64,000 nucleotides of DNA from positions 2,418,001 to 2,482,000 of the forward strand of contig JAFKAC010000003.1 in assembly GCA_025766275.1 (NCBI GenBank), given 5' to 3'. A program made the position numbers and the translations under genes. Each line of letters begins with the position of its first letter. Positions within the stretch are counted from its first letter, which is position 1. Below, in pieces: positions 11,114-21,400 of the stretch. The notes beneath the pieces are model-generated. The model saw only the letters and a list, made by a program, of their open reading frames with translations, made no database searches and had not been told where the DNA came from. Source of the DNA: Lactarius indigo. Its lineage: Eukaryota; Basidiomycota; Agaricomycetes; Russulales; Russulaceae.

Positions 11114-12655
11114 ATGTCCTTCATCTCCCCCCTTTCTTCTACGGGTCCCTGTACACCCGTTGACCCCGCGAATATTATAGATTATGGTGCGTCCAGGACC
11201 CAGGGACATCCGTTGCCGGATTGCCAGAGTCAGTGGCCAAACGAAAGCACAGGCTTTGGCGCAAATATCGAGCAACGGTCTCAGACCATGCCTAGATTTT
11301 TCAGGGGCCATGTAAGTCGAGTGTCTAGGTGATATCCCACAGCTTCTAAGTGCTGAGCGTGATCAGAACATAGATATATCAGATGTGGTTGCGACGGCAC
11401 CAGAGATACTCCTCGAAAAAAACGCCCGCTATGTGCGCCTTAAACTGATAGCAGGAGACCGCACGGCCGAACTAAATGAGTTACGAGAGACAATCGCGAG
11501 CCAGCGCAGTGAACTCGAGAGTCAGCGCAAGGAACTCGAGGTTCTAAAGATACGATGCGATACATACCAGTGCGTTCACCCAGATACTGTATACAACTTT
11601 TCTCCAATCGATGTCATCGATTCAGGGAGACGATCGACGTTTTCGCGAAGAATTGTATCACTTTGAAGATGGCAAGTGACGACAAGACTCCGATTGTGTT
11701 GATGGCGAACGTCCCTCTCACCGCCGACATGAAGAAGGGAGAAATGGGTGACGATGAAGACTCCATGTCGGAGTATTTTTATCTCGAGAACGAGGACGGC
11801 ACGACTGTTAGCAAAGAAGTTATCTCCCGGATGAACGAGAAGGCACAAGCAATATGGGAGGCCCTCGATGAACGTGGGCTGGCTCCCACAACGTTCGACA
11901 ATATTTCCGAGATCGCATGGGACTTCTACGCGCGTATCATGCTTAATGATCCCGAGTTCTTCTTCCTCCAACTCTGCGACGACGGGCAATGGAAGCTCAA
12001 AGAATGGTCGAATAGCGCTTATTCTTCTTGGTACGACAACCGACAAAAGAAGGCGAAGTCCAACAACAGTACACTTGATGACACTAATCCGATTCAGTTG
12101 AGCTCTACGCAAAAAACGAATAACAAAATCGACTGTGACCCAGGGAGTGAGAACGGAAGCGAGGTTAATTGTAGAGGCAACGGCTACGAGGAGCACAATA
12201 CCGAAACCCCCCACCCAACTTCTGACTCAAGGAAACGAAAAACCGAAGGAAAGGTCGCCTCTGGGTCACTCAAAAAACAAAAGGAAGTCGAGACCCTTGC
12301 CATACCGACTGACAGGAATACAATCAGGTAACGCATCGTTCGACTAGCTTTCAGTACGCTGAGCACTGTTTCAGGAATATATGCATGCGCCACTGGAATA
12401 AACTCCAGCCAGGAGGACAAGGGCTCGCCTCCGAGTTTGATGCATATTTCAAGACGCTGTCCGATACAGACAAAGAGGTAAGTCGCCCTCTCAAAATGTA
12501 CGCCAAATACCATCTCGAATCTCTTGAACTGTCTACAGCCATTCAAGAAGGAAATGCGTGCAGTTCCAAGAGCAACGGTAAGGTTCTATCGTATCCATGT
12601 TGCTCTCTTGACAGAATCGTTATTCTAGAAGAAGGCCAGAACTGCTGGGAAGTAG
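11114..12655 (+). CDS. Unrecognised protein with short coiled coil and basic nuclear-type tail
   Basis: Six exons (11114..11311, 11367..11569, 11626..12327, 12375..12477, 12539..12577, 12629..12655) join to 423 residues. After a disordered start there is a helix from about residue 83 to 120 (ARYVRLKLIAGDRTAELNEL and on) with heptad spacing. A central acidic part with conserved-looking aromatic residues (WDFYARIMLNDPEFF, WYDNRQKKA) follows. The end is Lys/Arg-rich, with SRKRKTEGK and ATKKARTAGK as possible nuclear signals. The ATG at 11114 was chosen because it alone keeps frame across the first intron; 11288 and 11385 are in-frame alternatives. No family recognised. Confidence 0.6.
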
Positions 12656-13104
12656 ACCGGCGGCTCACCACTCAAGCCCAAGCGATTCAACTAAATTTGA
12701 ACCGTGAACTGGACTAGTCAATGGGACCCACCCCTCTCATGTCGGTTTCTATGTTACTTTTGTCGCCGTTCTTTCGCTATTGTGGCCCCTCCTTGTTTCG
12801 TGGACTCTAACTGAGTCCCGTCTCCCTCTCGCTATGCATCTGTACATGTCAATCGACCCACTCAAATCACTCTCAAGATGTCTCGTTTCGTCTCTGTTAC
12901 TCCCGAACTTAGGCATAAATTGCTCAGGCTGGTCTTACTGTTTTCGACGGCGTCATAGGACTTCTCTGGACTGGCCCGCTTCGTTGTCGTTCCGATGTAT
13001 CAATAGTATGGACAGAAGTCCAAAAAAAATGTACAGTAGTCAACCAGTGTCGAAATGTATGCATTTTCAGAAGTCAATTCATACCTGGGACCGGTCATTC
13101 TCAA

Positions 13105-13617
13105 GTGCTTTCTATTTCTGTCGATACTATTGCTGGCAATTGGACCAATTCAGAATTTATCATAGCCCATATAGTCACGAACTTCGGACTGAGCTACTGC
13201 AGCAACGGCACCACTACCCGTGCTCCCGAACCCCAGAATGCACTGGGGAGGACATTTTCCCACTGCGAACTCGTTATGGTAAGCCTGGGAAAAAGCTCAC
13301 ATGCTGCAATGTTCGCGTGTAGCAACAACATTGCCTTTGCCGTTGGGGGTAGCCTCCATTTATCCGCAACAAACGGGGTGCGCATTGTTTTGGTCTCCAC
13401 TCCCCAGCCTGCCAGTGAGTGGAATGGGTCGGTATTGTTAGTGGACGTCGGCACCGCGCTCAACTATTCCCCGTCGGTTTCACGGAGCGACCTGCCACAC
13501 TCCTTCAGATTAGTGGCGGGTGCCCGATTTATCTTGGCTCGGTCTTTCTCTGGGCGCGGGGTGACCGGTGATCGGGGTCTCGATGACTTAAGAGGCACGG
13601 GACTCGGCGTTCAATAA
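13105..13617 (+). other. Possible exons of an unrecognised gene or gene remnant
   Basis: An open frame of 170 codons reads VDTIAGNWTNSEFIIAHI and continues with a Cys-containing, moderately hydrophobic stretch. It has no good upstream start: the sequence from 12720 to 13100 is interrupted by stops in every frame. Plausible splice sites exist, for example GTAAGC near 13279 and TAG near 13321, but no join gives a recognisable protein. It may be part of a real multi-exon gene or a decayed copy. The segment ends just before the zinc-finger array. Confidence 0.25.
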
Positions 13618-13796
13618 GTTAATTTGGATTCTCATCATGCAGGCTTGGCCACCGCAGCATACTCATCTGGGTATGCAACGCTCTTGAATTCTACTATCGA
13701 TCTTCTACGCGATACCCTTCCCGCCCAAACAGCACATCTGCTCGTCTCATCTGTGTCGAGATTCCTGAAAGTGTAACTTACCAACGCCCATGAAGT

Positions 13797-14630
13797 ATGC
13801 CGCGAGCGGCGACCCACTTCAAGCACGCTGAATGTTAGCCATCTTTCAGAATGTTCATGGAAAAGAGAAATAATCTCTGCATAGATTTCACGGATGTTGG
13901 AAATGGGAAATGGCTTTGCAACATCTGCAAAGCGGACGTCATGACCGTCAAGCAAGCAATGGCCCACGAAGTTTCGATGCAGCACTCGACAAAGGCGGAA
14001 GTCTGCAACCTCCAATTTGCCTCGTCTGCTGGAAACGACCCAGCTCACAGCATGCTTTCGAGTCGCAGAGTGGCCGAGCAAGAGCACGATTACTGGGCGG
14101 ACTTGTCTCCCAGAATTGTCGGCTTTTGGCGAAAGGGGTTGGAGGCTGCGGAGCGAGGCGAAGAAGCCGAATCTATGCACGATTTTTTGGATAAACTGGA
14201 GTCGGAATTGGCTGAGAAGAACAGGCAAGATCGGTGGGTCTCCTCTCCAGCTGATGGGTGGGGTTGGGGGACACCCGCTGCTGAAGCCGAAGACTGGACA
14301 CCCGCTCCGGATGCGTGGGCCGCTGGATGGGGTAAGCCCGTCGTAACGAAAGGGCCTGCAAATACACGACGTGTGCGTCGCCGGAGAGAGGGGAACAGTA
14401 GCACCACCAGCATGCATCGAGAAGGGTCGGTATTCGGGCGCGACGACGGCGACGAGGATACCGCATTCGTTGAGAATTTCCTTCGGGGTCACGGTGTCGA
14501 CGCGAGTCGCAAAGAGAGGATGCGAAGTTTCTATGAGGTTCGTTGTGCACCTGTTTACCAGCAGTTCTTAATCGTCGTTCAAGATGCCTACAGACCAGAA
14601 AATCCAAAAAATTCAGGAGGTGATTCGTGA
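13797..14630 (+). CDS. Zinc-finger protein A of the tandem family (one finger, Trp/Gly-rich tail)
   Basis: Exons 13797..13833 and 13885..14630 give 260 residues. The start MPRAATHFKHAE matches the starts of the two downstream paralogues. One C2H2-like finger follows: C-x2-C-x12-H-x5-H in KWLCNICK...AMAHEVSMQH. A block shared with the other copies comes next (DYWADLSPRIVGFWRKGLEA). Then, unique to this copy, a Trp/Gly-rich stretch lies near 14250-14335 (DGWGWGTP, EDWTP, AWAAGWGKP) and an Arg run follows (TRRVRRRRE). The intron donor is GTTAGC where the others have GTGAGC. The finger family is not one I can name; nucleic-acid binding is inferred from the finger only. Confidence 0.6.
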
Positions 14631-14973
14631 TCTCCGTGGGCAGTGATGTTGGCTACCGAGGGTATATGATTTCGAGCACGTTGTTGGATCGTTGTCACAT
14701 CTGTAATACTACCGCAGACGCAATCTGGCATCTAACATGCATAATCTTTATCAGTTCAGTAATCGCCTTGGGAATTCGCACGAGATCTTGGCCAACTTGT
14801 ACGTAGTACTGTCACCAGTCTAGCGCCGGCGCAGCTGCGCAGCATACACATCTGGGCACTATGTAACGCTTAGGCTCTTAAGTTCTGCTATCGATCTTCT
14901 ACGAGATACCCTTCCTCCCCTAACAGCACGTCTATCCGCATAGCGAGATTTCTGGAATCAACACACCTGAAGT

Positions 14974-15648
14974 ATGCCGCGAGCGAGGGACCCCATATAC
15001 CGTGAACGTGAGCCATATCTCTGAATGCTAATGGCAAAAGCGAAGTGATCTTTGCATAGATTTCACGAGTGTGGACCGTTTGAAATGGCGCTGCAATATT
15101 TGCATAGGTCGCTGCGGCGGCAGAGGTCGCACCATGACTCGCAAGCAAGCGATGTTTCACGAAGTTACGAAGGGCCACTCCTCAAAGGTGGCGGCGACCT
15201 TCTTCAGGTATCCTGAAAGTAAGCCGTCTCTAAATGTTCATGGAAAAGGTGAAGTAATCTCTGCATAGTTTTTGAGGTGTTTATGCATAAAGGAGACTTG
15301 AAATGGCGCTGCCAGATTTGCAAAGGGGGTGGCGCTATGTCCGTCAATAAAGCGGTGGCCCACGAAGTTCGGTGCCACGGCGGGGGGGACGGTAACACCA
15401 CTAGTATGTATCGAGAAGGGACAGTATTCGAACGTGACGACGACGACGACGACAACCATGACGACGACAACGGTAATGACAACGACAACGATTATGACAA
15501 TGACAACGACAACGCCGCCTCGTGTAATGTGAAGGAAGTCGACAAATTGCTTTCGAGTCAGTGGTGGGCGGACTTGTCTGCTAGAAATATTACCTCGAGG
15601 CGCGAGGCGCGTGAGGGGCCGGAGGGAGATGATGTGAAGTTTCTATGA
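14974..15648 (+). CDS. Zinc-finger protein B of the tandem family (two fingers)
   Basis: Exons 14974..15007, 15060..15218 and 15269..15648 give 190 residues starting MPRARDPIYREHF. Two fingers are encoded by separate exons: KWRCNICIG...AMFHEVTKGH and KWRCQICKG...AVAHEVRCH. Both junctions are phase 1, so the finger exon is symmetric and can be added without breaking frame. A long Asp/Asn run follows the second finger, then the family block QWWADLSARNI. The chain stops about 25 residues after that block, much shorter than copy A. Confidence 0.65.
15433..15518 (+). repeat. Trinucleotide run (GAC/AAC) encoding Asp/Asn tract
   Basis: Nearly uninterrupted GAC, AAC and related codons encode a highly acidic Asp/Asn tract in zinc-finger protein B. 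The codon monotony points to replication slippage rather than selection on individual codons. Confidence 0.85.
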
Positions 15649-16093
15649 GGTTTGTTGTGCACCTGTGCACCTGCAGTTTCTAATCGTCATTCAATACGTC
15701 TACAGACCAGAAAATCCAAAAAATTCAGGAGGTGATTCGTGATCTCCATGGGCAGTGACGTTGGCTACCGAGGGTATATGACCTCGAGTACGGTATTGGG
15801 TCGTTGTCACATCTGTAATATTACCGCCGATGCAAATAGTCCCTAGTATCTAACATGCATAGCTTTCAGTGATGGCCTCGATGACTTGAGAGTTCGCGCG
15901 GGATCTTGGCCAGCTTGTACGTACTGTCACCGGTCTAGCGCCGCCGCAGTTGCGCAGCATACCCATCTGGGTACCATATAACGCTCAGGCTCTTGAGTTC
16001 TGCTATCGATCTTCTACGAGATACCTTTCCTCCCCCAACAACACACCTACTCGCATAACACGATTCTTGAAGCTGTATCAACGCACATGAAGT

Positions 16094-17044
16094 ATGCCGC
16101 GAGCAAGGGACCCCATGTACCGTGAACGTGAGCCATCTCTCCGAATGTTCATGGCAAAAGCAAAGTGATCTCTGCATAGATTTCAAGACTGTAGTAATTT
16201 CGGAATGGCGCTGCAACATTTGTACAGGCCGCGCCGGCCGGCGCACTAGAACCCGCCAGAAGGCGATACACCACTCGAAGAAGCACCACCCAAATGTGGG
16301 GGCCACGCACCTTGAAAGTGGGCCATCTCTCTGAGTTCTCATGGAAAGAGCGAAGTAATCTCTGCATAGATTTCACGGCTGTAGAATTTTCGAAATGGCG
16401 TTGCAACATTTGCGTAGGTAGCCGCGGCGGCAAAGGTCGCACCATGACCCGCAAGCAAGCGATGTTCCACGAAGTTACGAAGGGCCACTCCTCAAAGGTG
16501 GCAGCGACCTTCTTCAGAAATCCTGGAAGTGAGCCGTCTCCCTGAATGTTCATGGAAAAGGCGAAGTAATCTCTGCATAGTTTTTAGGTTGTCTATGGAG
16601 AAAGGGAACTTGAAATGGCACTGCCAGATTTGCAAAGGGGGCGGCACTATGACTGTCAATAAAGCGGTGGCCCACGAAGTTCGGTGTCATGGCGGGGGGA
16701 ACGGTAACACCACTATGCACCGAGAAGGGACGGTGTTCGAGCGCGACGATGACGACGATAACAACGACAACGACGACAACGACAACGACAACGATGATGA
16801 CGACGAAGTCAGCGATGCTGACAACGACAACCCCGCCTCGTGTGGGAAGGAAGTTGACAAATTGCTTTCGAGTGGATGGTGGAGGGACTTGTATACTGGG
16901 AATGTCGCCTCTTGGGATGAAGGGCTAGAGGCTACAGAGCGGGACTCAGAAGCCGGGGTCGGGTCTTTACATGGACTATTGGGCGATCGAAGCGAGGCGG
17001 ACGGCAACACCACTAGCGTACATCAAGAAGGGACAAGTCGTTGA
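16094..17044 (+). CDS. Zinc-finger protein C of the tandem family (three fingers)
   Basis: Exons 16094..16127, 16180..16317, 16370..16528 and 16581..17044 give 264 residues, starting MPRARDPMYREHF. Three finger modules are each encoded by its own exon: EWRCNICTG...HHSKKHH, KWRCNICVG...AMFHEVTKGH and KWHCQICKG...AVAHEVRCH. The three introns share the block GAATGTTCATGG or close variants and the same end TCTCTGCATAG, so intron and exon were duplicated together. An Asp/Asn tract follows, then GWWRDLYTGNVASWDEGLEA, which aligns with copy A. The first finger differs most from the consensus (HHSKKHH) and may be weakened. No expression evidence is available here. Confidence 0.65.
16743..16835 (+). 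repeat. Trinucleotide run (GAC/AAC/GAT) encoding Asp/Asn tract
   Basis: Second copy of the acidic codon run, in zinc-finger protein C. Its length and order of Asp and Asn differ from the copy near 15433, so the tract has expanded or contracted independently in the two paralogues. Confidence 0.85.
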
Positions 17045-17391
17045 TGCGGGTCGCAGGGAGAGGACGTTGTTTCTGTGAGGTTTGTCGTGCACCTGTGTAC
17101 CTGCAGTTTCTAATCGTCATTCAAGATGCCTATAGACCAGAACATTGAGGAGGTGATTCGCGAGCAGTGGTATCGAGTCTTTGTCATAGCTGTACAGTAT
17201 CGCTGGCATCCAACATGACAGAATTTACTCAGCCTGAGCACAGCCTAACTGCGCAAGCTCGACCGGGCTTACCGAGAACACAGCCCTGGTCCACGTGATG
17301 TTAGGCTGTCAATGCTGACCCTGATAATCCTCGCTTAAAAGGCGCCCCGCATCCCCACCACCTTACCCACACATCCTTCTCATCACCCGTC
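17045..17391. other. Intergenic: end of tandem array and WW-gene promoter
   Basis: The first 170 bp are the 3' block shared by the zinc-finger units. The rest is unique sequence ending in a C+T-rich run (about 17341-17390) directly before the WW-gene start. No coding sequence supported. Confidence 0.5.
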
Positions 17392-18216
17392 ATGAGTGCA
17401 GAACAACTTCCTCTACCCTACGGCTGGGTTCAAGAGTTTGACCCAAACGCAAATCACCCCTTTTGGGTCTGTTGCATATCTCTCCCATCTCATTGCTACT
17501 TCGATTACTGACGTACCATCTCAAGGTGGATACCAAAGCTGACCCACCTCGTGCGATCTGGACACATCCGTATGAAGACGAGCAATACCTCCGTGAGCAC
17601 CCAGAGGTCAAGGAGAAAGTCGGCAGCCTTGCTCAGCAGCAAGACTCAAAGAACCCCAGCGGCTCTAAGCCTGCTCGTCGCCATTCCTTCAACGGACAAG
17701 ATAGCACCAGCATGGTATCAGATGAACACCCAACGTCGCCAGATGCTTCCAAGAAAGGGAAGGAAAAGCGAGGCTTCTTTGGCAAACTCAAAGATAAGGC
17801 GATCGGCACCAAAGAAGAACGGGAGGCATATAAGAAGGAGCAGGCTAGAGTGCGTCTACTCGACGCGGCGTCGTTGTATAAGTTTCTGACGGATCAATCA
17901 CGATTAGATCGAGGACGAGAGACGTCGGCAGCATGCAGAGATGATTCGCGTACAGCGAGCGCGGTATGCACAGGAGCAAGCTCGTTTCGCGCAACAACAA
18001 GCTATGTATAACCAAGGCCAATACCCAGCAGGGCCTTATCAGCAACGTTATGGGCCACCCCCGGGGAACCCGTACGGGGGATATGGTCCAGGGTATGGTA
18101 CCGGTTACGGTTATGGCTACCCCCCACCACGCCAGGGTCGTTCTTCCAATGCAGTGCCCATCCTGGGTGCGCTTGCTGGTGGTTTATTGCTAGGTGACTT
18201 ACTAGGTGGCTTTTGA
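17392..18216 (+). CDS. WW-domain protein with Gly/Tyr-rich tail and hydrophobic C-terminus
   Basis: Exons 17392..17466, 17526..17849 and 17908..18216 give 235 residues. The N-terminus is a WW domain (LPYGWVQEFDPNANHPFW...PPRAIWTHP), a module that binds Pro-rich ligands. A disordered region with KKGKEKRGFFGKLKDKAIG follows, then a charged helix (IEDERRRQHAEM), a Gln-rich stretch, a Gly/Tyr/Pro-rich stretch (YGGYGPGYGTGYGYGY) and a final hydrophobic segment AVPILGALAGGLLLGDLLGG. Similar WW plus Gly-rich-tail proteins are common in basidiomycetes, but I know no defined function. The last segment is Gly-rich and could associate with membranes. Part of exon 2 has a broken copy near 24757-25082. 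Confidence 0.85.
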
Positions 18217-18445
18217 ATGTTCCCGTTTTCTCCATTTCGTATCTGGGATAGACTTTTACTGGATATCTGAATCATACCACTGTAATTGTACTTCTGTGTA
18301 TACCGAATGCTTTATGTGTCTGGAATGATGCGGGATCTTTGAGGAGCAAGCTAACAAAAATTGTGTTTGAGTGGAAGCCGCGGCTACCCACTGTTGACCG
18401 AGACTTGACGATCTCAAGACAGGTTCGACAACCGGTGTCCATTCA

Positions 18446-21400
18446 ATGGCAAGGGTTGCGCTCCCTCTTCCCCCTTCGCTCGGCCCTCACATATGTATTA
18501 TTTCATCCCCGGACCTAGCTGATCTTCTTTCTTCGTTGTCGCTACCCCCACTACCTCAAATTCTCCAATCGTTTTCTCCTCTCCCGCAAGGTAAGGTTCA
18601 CTTCCTTTCGAAGTATCACCTCTGTCGACTCGTACGCGCTAGTCACAACTAGGACAACATCATTGGCACCAGTGCCCCTCACTGCCTTCGCTCTGCGCTT
18701 TTCCGACTTGGCGGAAATCGAAGAGGGATGCCGTGAGGACGAGGAGGAGCGTGCGGGTAGAACAATAGACTGGATCAGTGCACGCATATCAAGTAGGTGC
18801 GCCAAATGGATAGAAGACTGGGAACGTATACAGGCCGCTGCGACCGAGAATGATAAGGCCTACAAATCAAGGACCCCCTGGTGGAACGAGGTCCGCCAAT
18901 GCGTGGAAGGGGACCATATTCCCTCAAAGTTTGAAGGATGGAACCACCCAGTTGCGAGTGTGTGCATCTCCCCCTTCTAACTCCTGGTCATACGTTGAGA
19001 GAATTCAACCCGTCGCAGTTGTATACGCAGTTTCTACCATGCTATCGAATCCGCTTCAGACCTTAGCGCAGCTCCATGCCCGCCCATTACAGTTCCCTCC
19101 TTGGGTAGACACCACGCACCTGAGGTACTCGCTCATTATCCATCCGGAGAATTCTCCGTTAACAAACGAAGAGTGCGTGAACTTTCTGGTCTGTCTTCGT
19201 CTGCTCACATCCTCCGTGAAGAGCCACTGCGCTTTTCAATGCCGTCAAAAAGCAGTATGGGTTACATAGCTACCTGCTTCCACTCGCGCTTCCTTCCCCG
19301 CCACCACCACCTGTCTCTGTCCCGATCCCGCCTCTGCGGCTGCCACCAACACTCCAATCAGTACTTCACACCCCTGATCCTTCTTCTGCGACGCTCGAGT
19401 CTGTTTCCGGTGCTAGGGCCGCGCGCGATGTAAACGGTCTTCGGCTGAACGACCGGGACATCCAGCAAATCGCAAAATTTGTTCGGGAGTTCGTTTCAAT
19501 GTGCCTCGTGCCTTGGATGGAAAAGTGTGTCGCAGATTGGAATGAAAACGTGAAGTTGTCTACTTCTCATTTAACAGTCCATGCGTTGATCCCACGTCAC
19601 TTTTAGTTTACTTCCACGCGGCGTCTACCTTCCCGTCTTTTTTCTTCGACTCGTCGCCTCTTTGGCTCTGGGACAGCGTCGCCAGCTCCCACGCAATCCT
19701 CTCATTCGCCCACTTCCACGGGGTCATTTTCTTCAATCACAGGGGTCTTTCCTGGTGGGGAGCCTCCGAGCCAGCAGAGAAGGCTGGCAGAATTTGCCAC
19801 TATTTTAGGTGATCTGAAGCTGGCAACTAACGTATGGGAAGTGCTGAGGAAAGACGGGAAGAGTGGCTCGGTAGGACTTATTGATGTATGCGAGAAAGAT
19901 AGAGTCGCTCAGCTATCTTATTTAAAGGAAGTACTCCCCCTACTCCTTTCTCCGTCGCCCGCGGTCACCTTCCATGTCTCTCATGCGCTTTCAACGATCA
20001 CATCGTCTGGTACAGAAGCCTCGGCTCAATTACGTGCGCTCACATATGCCGTACGCTGGGAGGCTGGTCCCGATTTCCTCACAAGTCCTTCAGAAGGGGA
20101 CAGGTGGCTCGTTTGGGCAGCCTCTTCAGTGCGTGGAATAGCATTACAAAGCAGAATTTTCAGAGTACTGACGGACGATTGTCGAAGGGTGAAGAGCCAC
20201 CGTCTGCTCTTCTACTTGCGCAAGCTGCACATCTTAGCGTACGAAGGCACGCCCTCAGACGAGCCGCGCTTTGGTACCTCTTCGCCGCAAATCGGCTCGA
20301 GAAATCCGGGGTCGTGCGTCTGAATCTTCACACCTTTACATATTACTAAGGGTGCCGATTAGAAACCTCTCACCGTGTACTTTCTACGCAAAGCGCGGGA
20401 ACTCTATAAGACCTCTCCAGAGAAGGGTTTGTCGCCCTCGTTTTGGGACGCTGAGGGGATCGAAACTCAAGCATCGACCCGGTTTGACGGAATTTTACCT
20501 GGTTTGGAACATGCGTTGGGTGCTTGGACATGCCTTTGGTAACGTGCAATTGACTGACGCTTTGCTATCGAGGGCGCCTGCATTACACGACTGGAGAGGT
20601 CCGGCGCGCTGTCCAATTATTCTTGTCGCTTTTGAGGCCGTCTTCCGGTCCCACATCTCCGCCAGAAGACCCATCGGAAGCGCCGAAAGATATCGTCATG
20701 GATAACATCTTCTTAGAAGATTTCCGGCTTGCATTTCAGGTGACCAAACTTTGCTCATTCCTACGTCTACCGACTGACTTGGTGGGGCAGCATTTGAAAG
20801 ACACGTCTGGTCCAGAGTTTCATACCACGGATTTGACGCTTCCAGCCATGTTCTTCGATCCTCGGCTCACGAGAGTCCGATTACCCGGGGATGCAGTAGG
20901 TGGTGATCCGGTAGCGTGGCAGTCGCGGGAAGACACTTGGACGGCATTTTGGAAGACAAGAGGCAGAGAGACGCTTCACCGCCCAGGGAAGGCAAGCATT
21001 AACAGTGAGTCAATAACGCATGACCAACACCAAACACTGCTGAGAACTAAGTAGAGGCATTCTGGGTGGACCTTGTTGTTCACAACCCATTCGACTCGGA
21101 AGTCAATTTATCAGACTTGACCATTGTTGTGGCAGGGCCTCCTGACAGCCTTGACTGGACCTCAGATCTTGTTGAGATTGAGGTATTGGATGAAATCGTC
21201 TTGGACCCAAGGGAAACCCGCACCGTGAGTACCGTTGGTTTATTCGACAACGTGCACACGTGTAATCTTCTCGATCAAAGATTCCGTTGTCAGTACTGGC
21301 AAAACGACCAATGACCCTGCAAATTACCAATGTCTCATACTCCTTCCTTTCTCTTCTCCCTGCGAAAGAGTCTCTAGTAACGCGAGGCCGAAGACTTCAA

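Larger units (their letters stand above)
13645..17215. repeat. Three direct tandem units of about 1.15 kb, each carrying one zinc-finger gene
   Basis: The same order of sequence blocks recurs three times. Each unit begins with a promoter block (CATCTGGGTA near 13669 and similar blocks near 14849 and 15968, followed by CTATCGATCTTCTACG). It continues with the start block AGTATGCCGCGAGC at 13794, 14971 and 16091. It ends with a 3' block (GAGGTGATTCG near 14620, 15730 and 17150). Start-to-start distances are 1,177 and 1,120 bp. Copies are diverged by substitutions and small indels, so the duplication is not recent. Units 2 and 3 also contain inserted finger modules. Confidence 0.85.

Noticed and set aside
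11576..12214. Minus-strand open frame of 212 codons
   Set aside because: Opposite the main exon of the unrecognised plus-strand gene, which has five frame-preserving introns. The antisense frame has none and no motifs.
13635..14492. Long minus-strand open frame (285 codons) opposite zinc-finger gene A
   Set aside because: It is the antisense shadow of the plus-strand gene. It has no family resemblance, and the plus strand has the finger, conserved start block and splice pattern shared by three paralogues.
13645..17215. Tandem array as a transposon cluster
   Set aside because: No transposase, reverse transcriptase, terminal inverted repeats or target duplications. Each unit has its own promoter block and gene.
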